Source: Ciona savignyi
Taxonomy: Eukaryota; Chordata; Ascidiacea; Phlebobranchia; Cionidae
Direction: 5' to 3'
NCBI GenBank assembly: GCA_000149265.1
Contig: CH001964.1
Coordinates: 37,011-101,010 of the forward strand
DNA: 64,000 nt
In this document: positions 1-12,993 of the stretch, piece by piece
Position numbering within the stretch: position 1 is the first letter of the stretch
How the letters are laid out: the number at the start of each line of letters is the position of its first letter
The notes under the pieces: model-generated
The model's input: only the letters and a program-made list of their open reading frames with translations
Told to the model about the DNA's origin: nothing
Databases searched by the model: none
Translations under genes and position numbers: made by a program

Positions 1-901
1 TAGTGAAATTGGATTTTACAAAAAAGAGTTTATACTCTTCTAAGAGTGACCACATAGTTTAAAAACCACCATTTCTCAACCTAAACTAGTTTAAAATCCA
101 CATCCGTTTAATCCCTCCAGCCCACAGGAGTTTCATTTTCATGTTTTCAAGCACATCAATTTAAACTTTCGCGTAAATTTAAAGTTTCAAACTCATAGGT
201 TTATTTTCCACTGAACCACTTACAACAGCATAAAACAACAGTTGCTATCTATAAGTATTCTGTTTATAATCACAATTTCAAATTGCTACTGTCGAGTTTT
301 CGAAAGTGTTTTAGTGCTAGTACGTGGCATAATAGATACGGACGAAAGTCTTAACCCGACAATTTATTGGTTCGATATTTACCCTAGACACTTTCTACTG
401 GATTACCTTGTTAAAAAGTTAAAGAATTCTGTCTTGATAACGGTATATAAAATATAGAACATGCCGATACACCTCGGCCAATAAGTTAATGATGAGCATG
501 TAGTAAAAGGTTAGTCAGTCCTATAACGCCATTTTGTACTCATTAAAGTCGTTGGAAAATTCAAGAATCTTGTCTCGATAAAAACGTTATATAAAGTATA
601 CAACACGCTATTACAGCTCAGCCAAGTTTATGATGGGCAAGGTTAGTCACATTTATAACGAATGTCGCTTCTGTACAAAAAAATAAAAATAAATTTCCTA
701 TCATAACAGTGTGAAGTTTGAAAGTACGTATGGCTGTATTAAAGTACATATACTCTTTTAATGTTCCAAGTGGGCAGGAAAAATGATTTAAACGTATTTT
801 CCTGCGGATAGCCGATGGTAGGTTTGAACCCTCTATCCTTTGGACGGCACGGCACAATACACAATTGTTTGTTGACCTTCAAGGTTACGGGTTCGATGCT
901 C

Positions 902-3900
902 TCAGGCGTCTTCACGAGAAGAATCGTCTAGCATGAGCGAGCGAATTGCTCCACTTGAACCGTTGGAAGGAAGTTTTGATGACTTTCTGTGTAACTTTTC
1001 TTGGATTTCAACGATCGACTTTCGTCGCGTACTCGGCACTTTTCTCGAAGCGAAGATAATCTAAGGATTAGGTGTTACGGTTATTACAGCATATTATAGT
1101 TTGAAGATTTTCAAAATTTCTCGATTGAATTTATGTAAACTGGCTTACTCAGATGCACAGTTATACACCTCATGCGCCCAGTCGAAATGCTAGAGCCATA
1201 TCAGTGTGTCTCGGCACTTTTCTCCAAGAAAAGATAGTCTAATAATTAAGTGCTACGGTTATTACAGCAAATTATAGTTTGAACATGCTTAGAATCTTTA
1301 AATTTTCTGTTGTTGGTGAATGCGTGTGTTTTTATTTCAGTATATCATAAAGTGTATAAGTGGGTAACCAGACAACCCACTGGTATTTAATAATCGTTCA
1401 GATTAAAAGTCATATTGGATCGAATTTATGTAAACTGGCTTACTCAGGTGCACAGTAATACACCTCATACCCATGGTCAAGTCGCTGGAGCTATTACAAT
1501 GTGTGGATAATCAGACATGACTTTTAATTTAGACAACTCATTAGATACCACTGGGTTGAAGCAATGTAAAGTGGCTTGCTCAGGTGCACAATAATACACC
1601 TCATGCCCACAGTCGAGCACAGTAATACACCTCATGCTCACAATCGAGTTGCTGGAGCTATTCTAGTCAAACATTATTAAGTTGGAGCAATATATACGTG
1701 TTGAATTACCAAGCACATGAATGCGAAATTACCAACATCGTTTTAGAAAAGTCAGTAAAGAACAATAAAGTTAATTGTACATGTAACCTACCTGTAATAC
1801 TGTAACTGCGACAAACGGCAGAAAAGCATACTCCCCGATAGCGGCGCTAGAGAACGGGAATACGAACGACACAATCGCTCCTGTCATCCAGTAGGTAGCA
1901 GCAGAGAGGTAAAGCGCCGTCGGTCGAGTCGTCTGCGTCGTTAGCTGCGACGATAGAGCAACAAACGCGATCCCGGGCCCACCCATTACCGAAGTTGTGT
2001 ATATTATTAACGTCGCTATGCTAAAGTACGGCAGCAAGTCGCTCAAGTCCTGCAGTGCGGCGAATATAACAAGACAAACAAGAGAGCAAGCGCATATTCC
2101 GAGACCGGTTACCAGAAGCATTTTCGTCCCAATTTTGCGGATGGTTTGGGAGAAGAAAAAGGTAACGACGAACGTAATCAGGTGCATGCCTGGGGAAAGA
2201 GAGATAGATTCGTCACACTTATCTTTAAAAAGATAATTTTTCAAGCTTTAAATAGAACTGTTTAATATAGTCAATTTATAAACACAATAAAACAATGTTG
2301 AAGGCCTGGATTAACACCGTCGGGTTACCGAAGCTATTGCAGTGTGTTGTGTATGAATCACACGTCCCTTTAAATGAGTAGAGTCCATTAATCCGCTGGG
2401 TTTAGACAATGTCCGTTAAGTGCTTTGCCCAAGGACACAAGCGACTAGTTAGCGACCAGTTTCACTAACCCACCAGACTAATCTGTCGGACTATACTAGA
2501 CCTTTTGCAAAGTGAGATAATCCTACTAACAGTTTAAAAGTAATCATACCAATCGATGCATAAGTCGCATTTTCTCCCTTTACTCCTGCTGTGTGGAAGA
2601 TATGGTTAGAATACAGGGCGACCGCTGAAATCCCAGTCGTTTGCATACTCCCCATCACCAATATCGTACAAATTAACTGCTGACGGTACTTCGGTGTTTT
2701 TAGCATTTCCCAAATCGTCGCTTCCCTAATGTTTTGGTCCATTTCGATCTCTTTATATAACGCGTTGAATTCAGAAGCAATCGCGTTTGGGTCTGATTTT
2801 CTGAGTCGTTTCAGCAGCTTTAATGCCTCCTCTTCGCTAGTTTTGTGTTTAAGAAGCCAACCAGGTGTTTGCGGGATCCAAAACACGCTGGCTAAGTACA
2901 CCAATGAGAACAGAATTGGTACACAGACAAGGTACGGCCAGCCTGTCTCACTTCCCAGCACACTAGGATGGCCAACTCCATTTCCCAGAGCGTAACCAAG
3001 AGGAACAACAATACCAGAGAGACTGAGATGCTGTCCCAAGGTTCTGTGGGTCGTTGTTTCGGATATGAGCAAGGGCGCCGCCGTAAAACCGACACCCCGA
3101 GCAAAACCGCATAAAAACCGACCGACTATGATGCTCTCGTACGTTTTAAAGTACACAGCTACTGGGCCCATCAGAATGCAAGACAGAATACTGATGACGT
3201 GAGTGAATATCAAGCTTCCTCGACGGCTGCAAAATAACCAGGTTAGAGTGGTTGGACGTGGACATATATCTACAATTTATGCACTAAATATTTAATCCTA
3301 TTTGAATTTAAGGCGTTTGGTCGTCGTGTACGTATTTTTCTTCTCTTAAAATGTAAATTCATGTTTTCATTTTGGCCGACAAATTAGTTAAGTCACTAGA
3401 CTCTAGTGGTTAAATGCGTAGACTTTCAGCCGAAGGGTTAAAGATTCGAAACTGGTCACTAGCTAGTCTATTGTGTCCTTGGACAAGGCACGGACATTTC
3501 CCGAACCCAGAGGATTAATACTAAATTGAAAAAACGTGTGAAAAAATACGCAAAGGGCGGTATTACGCGGGCAATCGTTGGATTATCCTTCTTTGCAATC
3601 ACCCTTAAGGTTCTAACACAAGTTAACTTTTAAAGTCATATTGTGCCTAACGCAGGATTATTGGAGCCATTGTATTGTGGTGTATATAATTGAGACGTTT
3701 TAACATAACCCACTAATTTATTGGACAACAGCTACAGTTTACACTATACCAACAAGGATAAGCTGATATTACCAAAACATAATACAGCTTGCACAACTTA
3801 GATGCATGGGCATGGTAATCCATTAAGTTATCCCTATAATCTCGGCTACTACTTAACGATATAAACAAATTAACCATTTGCACAATGTAATAGCTGCAGA

Positions 3901-4843
3901 AACTCAACTGTGGACATGATGTGCCATATAAAAACCGTACAAAGATCCTGACTTTTTCACGCGGATGGATATAAGTCACTAAAACGCAGTGTAAGCACCA
4001 ATACCCACAACAATTTAATGATTTACAAAACTGAGATTAAATGTTACTTCCAACAAAAAGTACCTGAAATAACTGACAACAAATTGAGCAGACAGCGCCC
4101 CGATAAGCGAACCAACTAAGAGCATGGATTGTACAGATGTTATTAGAACCATTAGCGTCGTGTCTCCAATGCGTGTTTGGTAGCGATCCTAAAAAATAGA
4201 GAGATTTTAATGAGTAAAATAAGAAACCGTTTTGATATTCTATTCAAGGTTAATACGGCTATAAACGTGTTTGATGGGCCTTTGACATTTAATGGATGTT
4301 TTTTATACATGGTGATAAGGGAACAAATATTTTCAATGCTTCGGATATGTGGGACTGGTTACCCTGCGGATTAATGGGTTCTATTAAATTAAAGGAAAGT
4401 GTGAATGATACACACACTACAATAACTCCGGAGGTAGTGTATAGCATTAGTCCAAATAAATAAACTTATTCACTTTACTAAATGCATCTCAAAATCGTAA
4501 CTCGAGCGAGGTGATCTGACGATTACGTGTGAGTTAACGGCCCTTGCGTTTTTCCATTCACGGGGATAAACATGAATATCCAACCCTATCATTTTTCGTT
4601 CTGACTCGAGACAAGTCAAATTAATGGACTAGTCTGACTCGAGTCAAATTCAAGTCTTTGTAAACATCATTTTACGCCACCCACAAACTCTTATACCTCA
4701 AACGTCTGGTTTATGAAAGCTTGAACGACCGGCGCTGCTGGATTGAGAGAGGTCATTGTGAACGAGAGCAGAAGAAACGTGCAGATCTGTGTAATGTACA
4801 CAATAAACAAGCAGTAATTACTGCAAACTGTTTTGGCAGCCAT
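902..4843 (-). CDS. Sugar transporter-like MFS protein (SLC2A/GLUT family), 5 exons
   Basis: Five exons join in phase: 4697-4843, 4064-4188, 2550-3226, 1792-2189 and 902-1060, giving 1506 nt and 501 aa, a normal SLC2A length. All junctions are GT/AG. The start ATG (4841-4843) opens a first membrane segment (CLFIVYITQICTFLLLSF). Later landmarks are RRGSLIFTH after helix 2, GRFLCGFARGVGF and PLLISE near helix 4, an intracellular loop IPQTPGWLLKHK, QTTGISAVALYS in helix 7, and a cytoplasmic tail VPSTRRKSIVEIQEKL. These match the positions of the family's GRR, PESPR, QQLSGIN and PETKG signatures, but several key residues differ (PQTPG, MQTTGIS, PSTRR). The role inferred is facilitated hexose or related solute uptake at a membrane; the substrate cannot be told. 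Exon joins come from phase and homology only. Intron 4 holds a decayed copy of the start of the last exon. Confidence 0.85.
1130..1670. repeat. Degenerate tandem repeat in transporter intron 4
   Basis: The phrase 'ggcttactcaggtgcacag' with 'tacacctcatgcccac' recurs near 1140, 1435, 1570 and 1617. The units resemble the middle of the tRNA-derived SINE family seen elsewhere, so this may be a tandemly amplified SINE piece. Confidence 0.5.
1207..1310 (-). pseudogene. Duplicated acceptor and 5' end of transporter exon 5
   Basis: This copies about 90 bp of 1030-1120, including the splice acceptor and the first codons of exon 5. The copied exon edge would begin at 1238 and read TIFSWRKVP against IIFASRKVP in the real exon. 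Reading on gives a short alternative tail ending at an in-frame stop near 1175. It could be a decayed duplicate or an alternative last exon; RNA would tell. Confidence 0.7.
2290..2490 (-). mobile_element. tRNA-derived SINE (family 1), partial
   Basis: Matches the family 1 middle and head (cgtcgggttaccg, attaatccgctgggtt, caaggacaca, accagtttc). It lies in transporter intron 3 and lacks the ATCC-rich tail. Confidence 0.75.
3395..3525 (+). mobile_element. SINE family 1, head half
   Basis: The tRNA-like head (ctagtggttaaatgcgtag, gaaactggtc) and the 'gtgtccttggacaaggcac' body are present and the tail is lost. It lies in transporter intron 2. Confidence 0.65.
4330..4600 (+). mobile_element. SINE family 1, internally altered
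   Basis: Contains 'gcggattaatgggttct', 'gaggtgatctgacgatta' and the tail 'ggggataaacatgaatatcc', with a non-family stretch in the middle. Confidence 0.7.
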
Positions 4844-4899
4844 GATACTCAGTCAAAACCCTTTGAAAAGAAATGGCTTTCAGGAAAAGCGCTGTGAGG

Positions 4900-7860
4900 A
4901 AATGAAATATTAATGGTCTTTGTTTTTTACGAGATATCAGTTGACATTGTATTTTGTGCGGTATTGAGGGACATGATATATTCGTGGATAGATAGTAGAA
5001 GAAAAACATGAAATATTGACGAAAGTGTGGAACGACGTAACTTTTGTCCAACAAAACAGCTAGCAAATGCACAATTAACACCTTTATTTTACGAAGCGCT
5101 TCTACACTACTACAAAATTTTACAGTAAACGGATACGCTAGCGCACAGCCTAGGATATGCTGCTAGTCTTTAATAAAGCGATCCCTTCCCTACTACTCAT
5201 ATTTAATTTTCCCGTACACAACTACGGGTTTAAAACACAGACGTTAAAACGGACAATCGGTTAAACACATGTTGCTCGACATTTGAATTACCGCTGCGAT
5301 TACAGTGTGGTGTATAAAACACATTATTTAGAAAGAAAAAACAACCAATACACTGGCTGAAGCAACGCGGTTAACTCATTTTTTCTTAGCCGACCGACTA
5401 ACAATCTACTTTAAAAGCGTTCTACAAGTGAACACATAACATGACACCTCTAAATGTATACGCCTGTACGTTTAGGTACTTTTAACGCGAGGCTTTTATT
5501 GACTAGTTTACAACACAGTACACATGTTGGTTTAACTGATTTTGCATCAAAATGTAGATCACACAGCAATAGTTTTTGTTAATGCGATTTTGTTAGTTCT
5601 ACAATGTCGTGTAATATACTATGCTAACGGGTCTTTGTAAACCAGTCGTTTGGCCACTTTTAATTCATCGTTTACGTAAGATTCAGTGATTAGTTTGTGC
5701 AATGTACATTGGGCAGTAACTCGATAACAGGGTTTAATGCCACATTTGATTATACCTATTGGACTAGGGATAGGTAGGCCTATTATAGGACTGTGGGTAG
5801 TTGTTATAACTATTTCTCTAGAGATAGTTATTACGGGAATGTGTTATTAGGGTTAATAAAGCGTTGTCTGTAGGTTACTGTGTTCTGAATACGACTGGTC
5901 GCTTTATGCCTGCTGATTCCCTAACTCACTACAAGATTTATTTTTTTCACTTTTTTGTGAATTCTATACAAAACACTTTACTAAATGCTCAGGTAATATT
6001 ATGTTGGCATAGTTTATAGTATAAATAAGTAGTTTCAAAAACGCGTTTTAAATGAACTGAACAATTATATTCAGCTGTGTGTTGTAAATGAGACGTTTTT
6101 GAAACGGAAACTGCACAGCTGTTACATTACGTTTCGCGGTGAAATGGCTATGTATACACAAACAACAGTCGCTTAGGTACTCTCTGGCAGTTTGATAATG
6201 CTAGCTGCTACTGCAAAGAAAACAACTTTGGATTGCAAAGAAATTGCGACATCTCTTGGGACTGTGCCACTCTAAGACTTTAATCGTAATTTAGTTCGAA
6301 ATTACGCTCAATTAAGACTAAATGCATAACTCGTTCACGCGAAATTACAATCAGAAATCAGATTCGGGCATATTAATGTATCTCTTCGACTAACCTTTTA
6401 CTGTATCATTATGGTAGCTAAGTTAACTTGAATTAAAAGTATCAAAAAAACAAGTAAAATGCAGAACTAGTTAAACATGTCAATGTTAATTCCCACGATA
6501 TAACGTAGTAAAAAGCCAGTCGTAGCTATAAGCTTGGTTTACTGCCAATAAAATTGCTGCTTTTAAGTAAGAGCTGATACAGCTCGTTTCACAGTGCTAT
6601 CATTCAAACGCTATGGGTGGACCTACTGTTCTAGCTGTAACAAAGACTGTTGCCAAAACCGATTCAGTTATTTCTGGTAGTTATGCAAGAAATTGTTTTT
6701 CGAAAACTGTGCCTAAAGGCTACGTGCTTTGCAAGCCTACCGTGGCAGAACCATACTTCGCAATACAAAACCATACGCTCCAATACAAAACCAGCCGCTA
6801 GCGTATTCGGTTATAATAAGCTGTTTACTAAATTCTCTAATCAATACGCCAAAGCTGTTTAAACATTAAAGTTAACAAGAGCTTAATTGTACAATGCAGT
6901 CTTTGTTAAAGGCAGCCGGCCCGGCTTAAGCTGTTTGCAAAGGTATAAGTACTTGTTGCTTTGTATGTACAGGCGCTATTTTTGCACAAGCGGAAATTTA
7001 AACACACTTTAATATCTCCGGAAATCCAGAGTTGCTAGAACGAGCTAAATTGATGAGGTTATTATACACTCGTTTAAGCATTCTGAAATTAACTTATTCT
7101 ACACTAAATCACTGGTTAACTGAAACTCGTTTATTGAACAATCGCCACTTAATACCGAATAAAGGCCATTACATTATTAAACATATTATATTTCTGGGTG
7201 TTTAAAAGTCTTCAAATCACTTCTTATCACCTTAATTAGTTTTTCTTTCTGAATTATTGTCCAATTTGTTTAAATTGTTAATCAAATATTCTTTGTTTTA
7301 ATCAAATTATTTGTTTTGATGTTTAAAGTACCAAACAATGCGTCTTGCAAAAACACACGGCTGCTGTCGCTGTAACCATGCCTGCTAAATGACTAAAACA
7401 ACCAGACTGTACTGAAGATCGTATACGGGACCATAGCCTAACCTACAGCAACAAAATTACGTGCAAACGCGGTTACATTAAGTACACAGTGAAAAGTGAA
7501 ACACGCGACACGCTTTCTTAAATATCTTCTGCTGGAAAAAGTGCCTACAAAGAGAAAAACACAGTTTTTTAGGTTTACAAAGGCGCGCTCGACCATAGCC
7601 ATAAACATGTACTTGTTCGTCAGTAAAAATGTCATCTTGCCGAATTGCGTCCCCGAAAACGTGCCGAAACAACGGTCTCGCTGTTTTATTATGCTTTAAA
7701 GCGGCAATAGATCATGCACACATAAATGGGATTCGAGATTTACGGCTAAACTTGGACAGCACATTCAACTGGCTGAAGAAAATGTTTTAGGTCAAATATT
7801 AAGCAACTGTACAAATCAAAGTTTATCCAAAATTGCCTTTATTATATTATATTGATCGTT
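4900..7860. other. Intergenic, no gene recognised
   Basis: Open frames here are short, lack splice context and match no family I know. Only an A/T-rich background and a short direct repeat near 6765-6795 (ccatac..caatacaaaac) stand out. Confidence 0.5.
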
Positions 7861-7869
7861 TTGTATTCA

Positions 7870-8870
7870 CTGAATCCATGCAACGTGGCGCAGATAGACA
7901 GGTAGTGTACTTATAAAGGTTTACTTATGCGTTAGTGTATATGAACCGCCTTAAGTAATGCGGCGCGGATGGACAGGTTATTTTCATGGTTGATTTGAGT
8001 ACTTATACAGAAATAAACAACGAATTTAAAATTTAGAAGTTACACAGGTGGTGTTTTTATCAAGGTTTATTTATGTACTAAAATACATGATCGTGTATTT
8101 TTCAGAAATACGACAAAGACGGACAGGTGGCGTGCTTATTAAGTTTCCTTAGTTGGTAAATATGAATAGGACTTTGGACAGATGCGTGCTGTGCATGGTT
8201 CATTTGTGTAATTATTTTTAAAGGACTTTGCACACGAAACACGGCGCCGTAGTATAAGTCAATTTATGCAAAGATATGATCGGTAATTGAAGTGTAAAGC
8301 ATATAGACAGGCGGTGTGCTTATCGCATTTAATTTATGAGCACGTATGCATGGTCGGGAGTCTGGAAATGTGTGCAGATGGACAGTTGGTGCGCTTATGA
8401 AGGTCGATTTGGGTACAAAATGATTTAATACGGATTTGGAAATGTTGCGCTAATGGACAGGTGGTTTATTTATTGTTTTGGTTTTAATTATTTTTTGCTT
8501 ATTATTGTTATTTCGCTTAGGCTTGGCGGCCGCGTTATAGTTATTGAATTAAATCCTTTTTAAATGACGTGTTTAACAACTGTTCGTTTTGCCAACTTTT
8601 CCTGTACCCGTGTCGCAATTTGATTTATTTGCCATTTTTTAATACCGGGGCAAAATATGAATAAACTAAACTAACTAAACTGATGTAGGTCGATTTGGGT
8701 GCAAACTTATATGATAGAGCTTTAAAAATGTTTCGCAATGGACAACTGGCAAGGTTATCAAAGTAGGTTCGGGTGCCAATATAATATAAGAGGTAATTTA
8801 AAATGCGAGCCAAGTACAGAGGTGGTTTTATAATCAATGTTATTGTGTTAATTGGGTGGTACTTAAGGAT
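7870..8870 (+). repeat. Degenerate ~75-bp tandem repeat, family S75
   Basis: About twelve diverged units built on 'ggacaggtggtgtgctta', then 'tcaaggttgatttgtg', then 'ggactttggaaatgtgg'. The same monomer occurs in three other places in the window, always in this orientation. Confidence 0.7.
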
Positions 8871-9144
8871 TTTGGAATGACTAATAATACATTAACAGGT
8901 AGTAAATAGCTGTACCACCGTTACTTCAAATAGTAGTTTTATTGCTGACATGGATTTTTATTACGAATAATCCCAAAAATAAGGTCAATGCCTTAATGGC
9001 TGCATCAAAGAAGATAGGTTTGGAATTCTCTTTCTTGTGCTTTTGGGTGGGGTAAAGTAATGGGCTGTCACCACGTGGGCAATTGGTTACCTCACGCCCA
9101 ACGTCGCGTCACCAAGCTCTTGCAGTTTATTGAATAATTTTGGA

Positions 9145-9370
9145 TATGATATTCATGTTTTTCCCCGTAAATGGAAAAACGCAAGGGGTTACCACCCAGT
9201 TAATCGTCAGATCACCCCGCGCCCACCGTTGGTTACCGGAGCTATTTCAATGTTGTATATCATTGACACGTTTCTTCAAATTGGTAGAAACCAACAATCC
9301 ATTGGGTTAGGCAATGTTCGCTGAGTGCCTTGCCCAAAGACACCGCCGATTAGCTATATATTTCAATAGT
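9145..9370 (-). mobile_element. SINE family 1
   Basis: Tail 'atattcatgtttttcccc' followed by family middle and 'gccttgcccaaagacac'; the tRNA head has decayed. Confidence 0.7.
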
Positions 9371-9569
9371 TAATACCTCGCTTAATGATGGCTCATTCGG
9401 CCTGCAGTTTGGAGGGTATGAATTAAAAATCAGCCATTAGCTATAGTCGAGTTTCTTCTTGGTGTACTAATTTGAAAGAGCGGGAATTCCAAGGATATAT
9501 GGGAAACCTAAATAGATTAAACAAAATCTACTGCCTTGCTTCTGTTATGCGATTTAAAATTAAATTCGA

Positions 9570-9845
9570 CAGATTAGTTGAGTGTGTGGCCGCGTCGCCC
9601 CTCAGTCAATGGTTTACAAGTTCGTAACTGGTTGCTTGCTCGTCAGTTGTGTCCCTGGGCAAGGCAGTTACTCGACCATGCCTGAACCCAGCGGATTAGT
9701 GTGTTCTACCAAAACAAAGAAAGTCAAAACCATGCACAACAGACGGTAATAGCTCCAGTAACCCGACAATGGGCGCGAGGTGATCTGACGATTGCCTGTG
9801 TGTTAACAACCATTGCGTTTTCCCAATTACGTTATAAGTATTAAT
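9570..9845 (+). mobile_element. SINE family 1, diverged
   Basis: Carries head and body landmarks (gtgtccctgggcaaggcag, cagcggattagtg, gaggtgatctgacgattgc) with a shortened tail. Confidence 0.7.
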
Positions 9846-9854
9846 TTGCTCAGT

Positions 9855-10330
9855 GGTTACATTTGTGATGACCTATTTAGTTTCCTGGTTTTGACAGCTT
9901 TAGATAAGTCGTTCCATATTTAATCACACATTCTGCCTTGTACACAAACATATGTTTCCTTTTTTTATAAAGCTACTCGGCCGCAGAAACAGGATAGAAA
10001 AAATAATTTAAATTGATTTTAACATGAGCTGTCCGTCCCGTCATATTAAAACTTTCGGGAAAATTTCTAAACCAATAAGACGATTAGTTCAAGATTATTT
10101 TTGCTGGGTACAGTCGAATCTCTATATGCTTTTGGAAATCCGTGTGGCCGAATTTGATTCAACTGATTTATTAGCATCATTAACGCAAAGCGATAGGAGT
10201 ACAATCTATCACGACAAAGTAGTTTTAAAAACACGGCCTCCTGTTGCACAGGGTGATATATGGATATAATGATATTGTCGATTTGTTCCAGCAACCGCCG
10301 ACTTGTAGATCTTGATTGGTCGACGGTGCT
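9855..10330 (+). repeat. Direct repeat left of peptide gene A (copy 1)
   Basis: About 470 bp (from 'gacctatttagtttcctg' to 'gatcttgattggtcga') recurs at 13,580-14,060 on the other side of gene A, in the same orientation. It contains an A/T-rich core and ends in 'ttccagcaaccgccga'. No protein is recognised in it. Confidence 0.75.
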
Positions 10331-10349
10331 GGCTTGGGTTTTGGTTAAT

Positions 10350-10565
10350 ATCTGGTCGGTTGTTCTAGCGGTTAAGTGCGTCGCCTTTCAATCGAAAGGT
10401 TACAGGTGAGAAACTGGTCGCTAGCTAGTTGGTTGTGTCCTTGGGCAAGGCACTTAACAGACATTGCCCGAACCCGGCGGAACGTGTCTATCATATACAA
10501 CACACTGCAATAGCTCCGGTAACCCGACGATGGGTACGAGGTGATCTGACGATTGCCCGTCTCTC
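10350..10565 (+). mobile_element. SINE family 1, tail replaced by simple repeat
   Basis: A good tRNA-like head (ggttgttctagcggttaag; ggttacaggtgagaaac) and body, ending in a 'ctctctatctctctccctc' tract in place of the usual tail. Confidence 0.75.
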
Positions 10566-11639
10566 TATCTCTCTCCCTCTTTCTAAACGGATTTAGTGAC
10601 GAGACCGTTATGGGTTTAAAACATAGGTCTTACATTAGATACAAACCGACCTAAACATTTGGAGATAGTCCCGACTTTGCCAACCTAATCACTTGGTTTA
10701 TTTATTAAAGCGTGTTAGCGTAGAAGGATAATGCCACGGATTTAATTCAAATTCACGTAAGCAGATGGTAGACGGGGAAAACTAAAAGGAGTGTGTTGTG
10801 CATGCTTCACACGTTCTTCAATTTACTAAAACCCATTGATCCACTTAACAATAATAAGAAGTGAATCAAAATTACCAGTTCCGAAATATCGGCTGTCAAA
10901 GAATAATCGGAACCGAAAATGGACAAAATTGCCATCGTTTTTATATCTTTGGGTGTGTTGAGAAATTCCCTGGCGCAATTTACTCAAAATTTGCTACAGC
11001 ACATCCAAAGCTTATTACTTTAAAAGATTCAACACGATATGGCATTTCATCCTTTGCATAAATGACTGGTCCCTAGTTTCATCAGAACTGAATTTTTGTT
11101 CCCCGAAAAGGATAAAAGATAGTATGTGACGCACTCATTGATTGTATGCAAATTAGCTATAGAGACTTTTTGGTTTTGAGTTTTCAGCTCTTTCGTACGC
11201 ATTTTAATAGTGTTTTTATGATTGCTTAGGTTTATTCAAATTTAGGAGATTTTTAAAGGTAAACTGAGTAAATGTGTTCCCTTCGGAATCAAATGGAACC
11301 GATAATTTTTGGTCTGGACTGGATAATAAGGTTTATTATTAATTTTCCGTTAAGTGGCCCTAGCAATCTCTTAGGGTTTTCAATCAAAAAACAAGACCAT
11401 CGCGGTTTTAAAACTAATGACGGTAAAAGACAGGTTTTAAGTCCCCTTTATTGCTTAAGGTAAGAGTTATTCGAGAGACAAACTTGGTAATATTTTAATT
11501 TCTACTTTTACTCCGATTATTACTTTCGACCGATTTGTTTATTTTAGGTTTAGGCATCTCTTTTAAGTTAAGTTTAAGCGTACAACCGCGTATGTAACGT
11601 GTATACTGGTTCTGATATATTGCTGGGTTTTATTACTGG

Positions 11640-12350
11640 ACGGTGCGATAGAATTCATTTGGTGTAATATGTGGTTGGAAGTACAATCCACTTAAAATAA
11701 ATAAGTTGGATTATGATTAAGCTTTGATTAAAACGTCTTTTAAATGCGGTAAATTTAAGTTACATCATATAAACTACTGTATGGTAATATGCGTAATGCC
11801 ATCTATACACAACAAGCTGAGATCATACTGAAAGGACGTTTCCTCTATCCTCAACCGGTGCCAAGTATCTGAATAATTTCCGTCAAAACACATCGTCAGC
11901 TGTAGAGACCAGTTACATTTCTGTTTGTATAAGTTCTGTACTTTAGTGCGGATTTTATATGCATCGGGTCATTTAAAGCCAAATATACCAGCAATGTGAC
12001 TGCAAAATTATATTACACTTATTACATTTATACTTGTAAATTCTGTTATTTTAAGTAAGGATTTCGTGTGCATCGTTTGGTTTAAAGCCAAATATACTTC
12101 CATTCTTATTGGTGATTCCTGGTCGATCAATGCCCCTATATATTAACTAAACGCATTAAACAAACTGTAACACGAAAGTTATTTAAGTTTTTCTTCAAAC
12201 AATGTTTTAACTGAACTAATCTCTGTTAGCTGTCAAACACGTGTATACTAATCAATTGATTGAAGTTGTGTTAACTTTGTGCCATAATGTCTCAAGCCTA
12301 CCAATTTTTTGTGTTCATTTACCAAAGATTACCCTGTGTCAATGCTAAAC
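11640..12350 (-). repeat. Conserved upstream block (copy at gene A)
   Basis: About 700 bp of non-coding sequence that also occurs at 19,790-20,490 near gene C and 24,260-25,080 near gene D. Landmarks include 'atatttggctttaaa' and a segment with 'cagctgacggtttgtttcg' in the C and D copies. Its function is unknown; it may be plain duplicated DNA or hold distal regulatory sites. Confidence 0.65.
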
Positions 12351-12364
12351 AATTAATTGCTGCA

Positions 12365-12650
12365 TATTTATTTCCGTGAATGGGAAAACCAAGGGGGTTA
12401 ACACACGGGCAATCGTCAGATCACCTCGCGTCCACCATCGAGTTACCGGAGCTATTGCAGTGTGTTGTATATGATAGACACGTTCCTTCAACTTAGTAGA
12501 ACCCATTAATTCGCTGGGTTCAGGTAATGTCCGTAAAGTGCCCTGCCCAAGGACACAACAGACCAGCTAGCTAGCGATTAGTTTCGAACCTAAACCCATC
12601 GTCTGTAAGGCGATGTACATAACCACTAGACTAACCAGTAGGACGCAGAT
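12365..12650 (-). mobile_element. SINE family 1, full length, upstream of gene A
   Basis: A complete copy with tail, body and tRNA-like head. Genes B, C and D have a family 1 SINE at the matching upstream position, which marks it as an ancestral insertion. Confidence 0.85.
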
Positions 12651-12939
12651 ATTTTTTACCTAAAATATAAATTAAAAATTTAAGATTTTAAGAAATTAAA
12701 TTCATAATAATATTAGATTTAATAAGAAAGCAAATCCTATTAATATTACGATCTAACATTCTTTAACAGACATGTAGTCAAATACTGGAGTCAAACACGG
12801 TCAATAAAGAACTAATTTGGTAAAATTCTGTAGACAGTAAGTATAGTTCTGCGAAAATTGTGCTTCTACCAAAGAATTATTCTCAAGATATTTTCTGCTT
12901 AGTGTTTACAGTAAGCGTTTGAGAAGAAGGCAGAATCAG

Positions 12940-12946
12940 TATAAAA
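12940..12946 (+). promoter_or_regulatory. TATA box of peptide gene A
   Basis: TATAAAA about 50 bp before the ATG, within a promoter block (gcgtttgagaagaa...cagtataaaag) conserved in all four peptide genes. Confidence 0.8.
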
Positions 12947-12993
12947 GATGGAAGATTATTGGGGAAATCACATCACCAGCATCATTAACCATC

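Noticed and set aside
12919..12993. In-frame N-terminal extension of peptide gene A (and of D to 23,660)
   Set aside because: The extra codons lie at or upstream of the TATA box or start site, and would bury the signal peptide.
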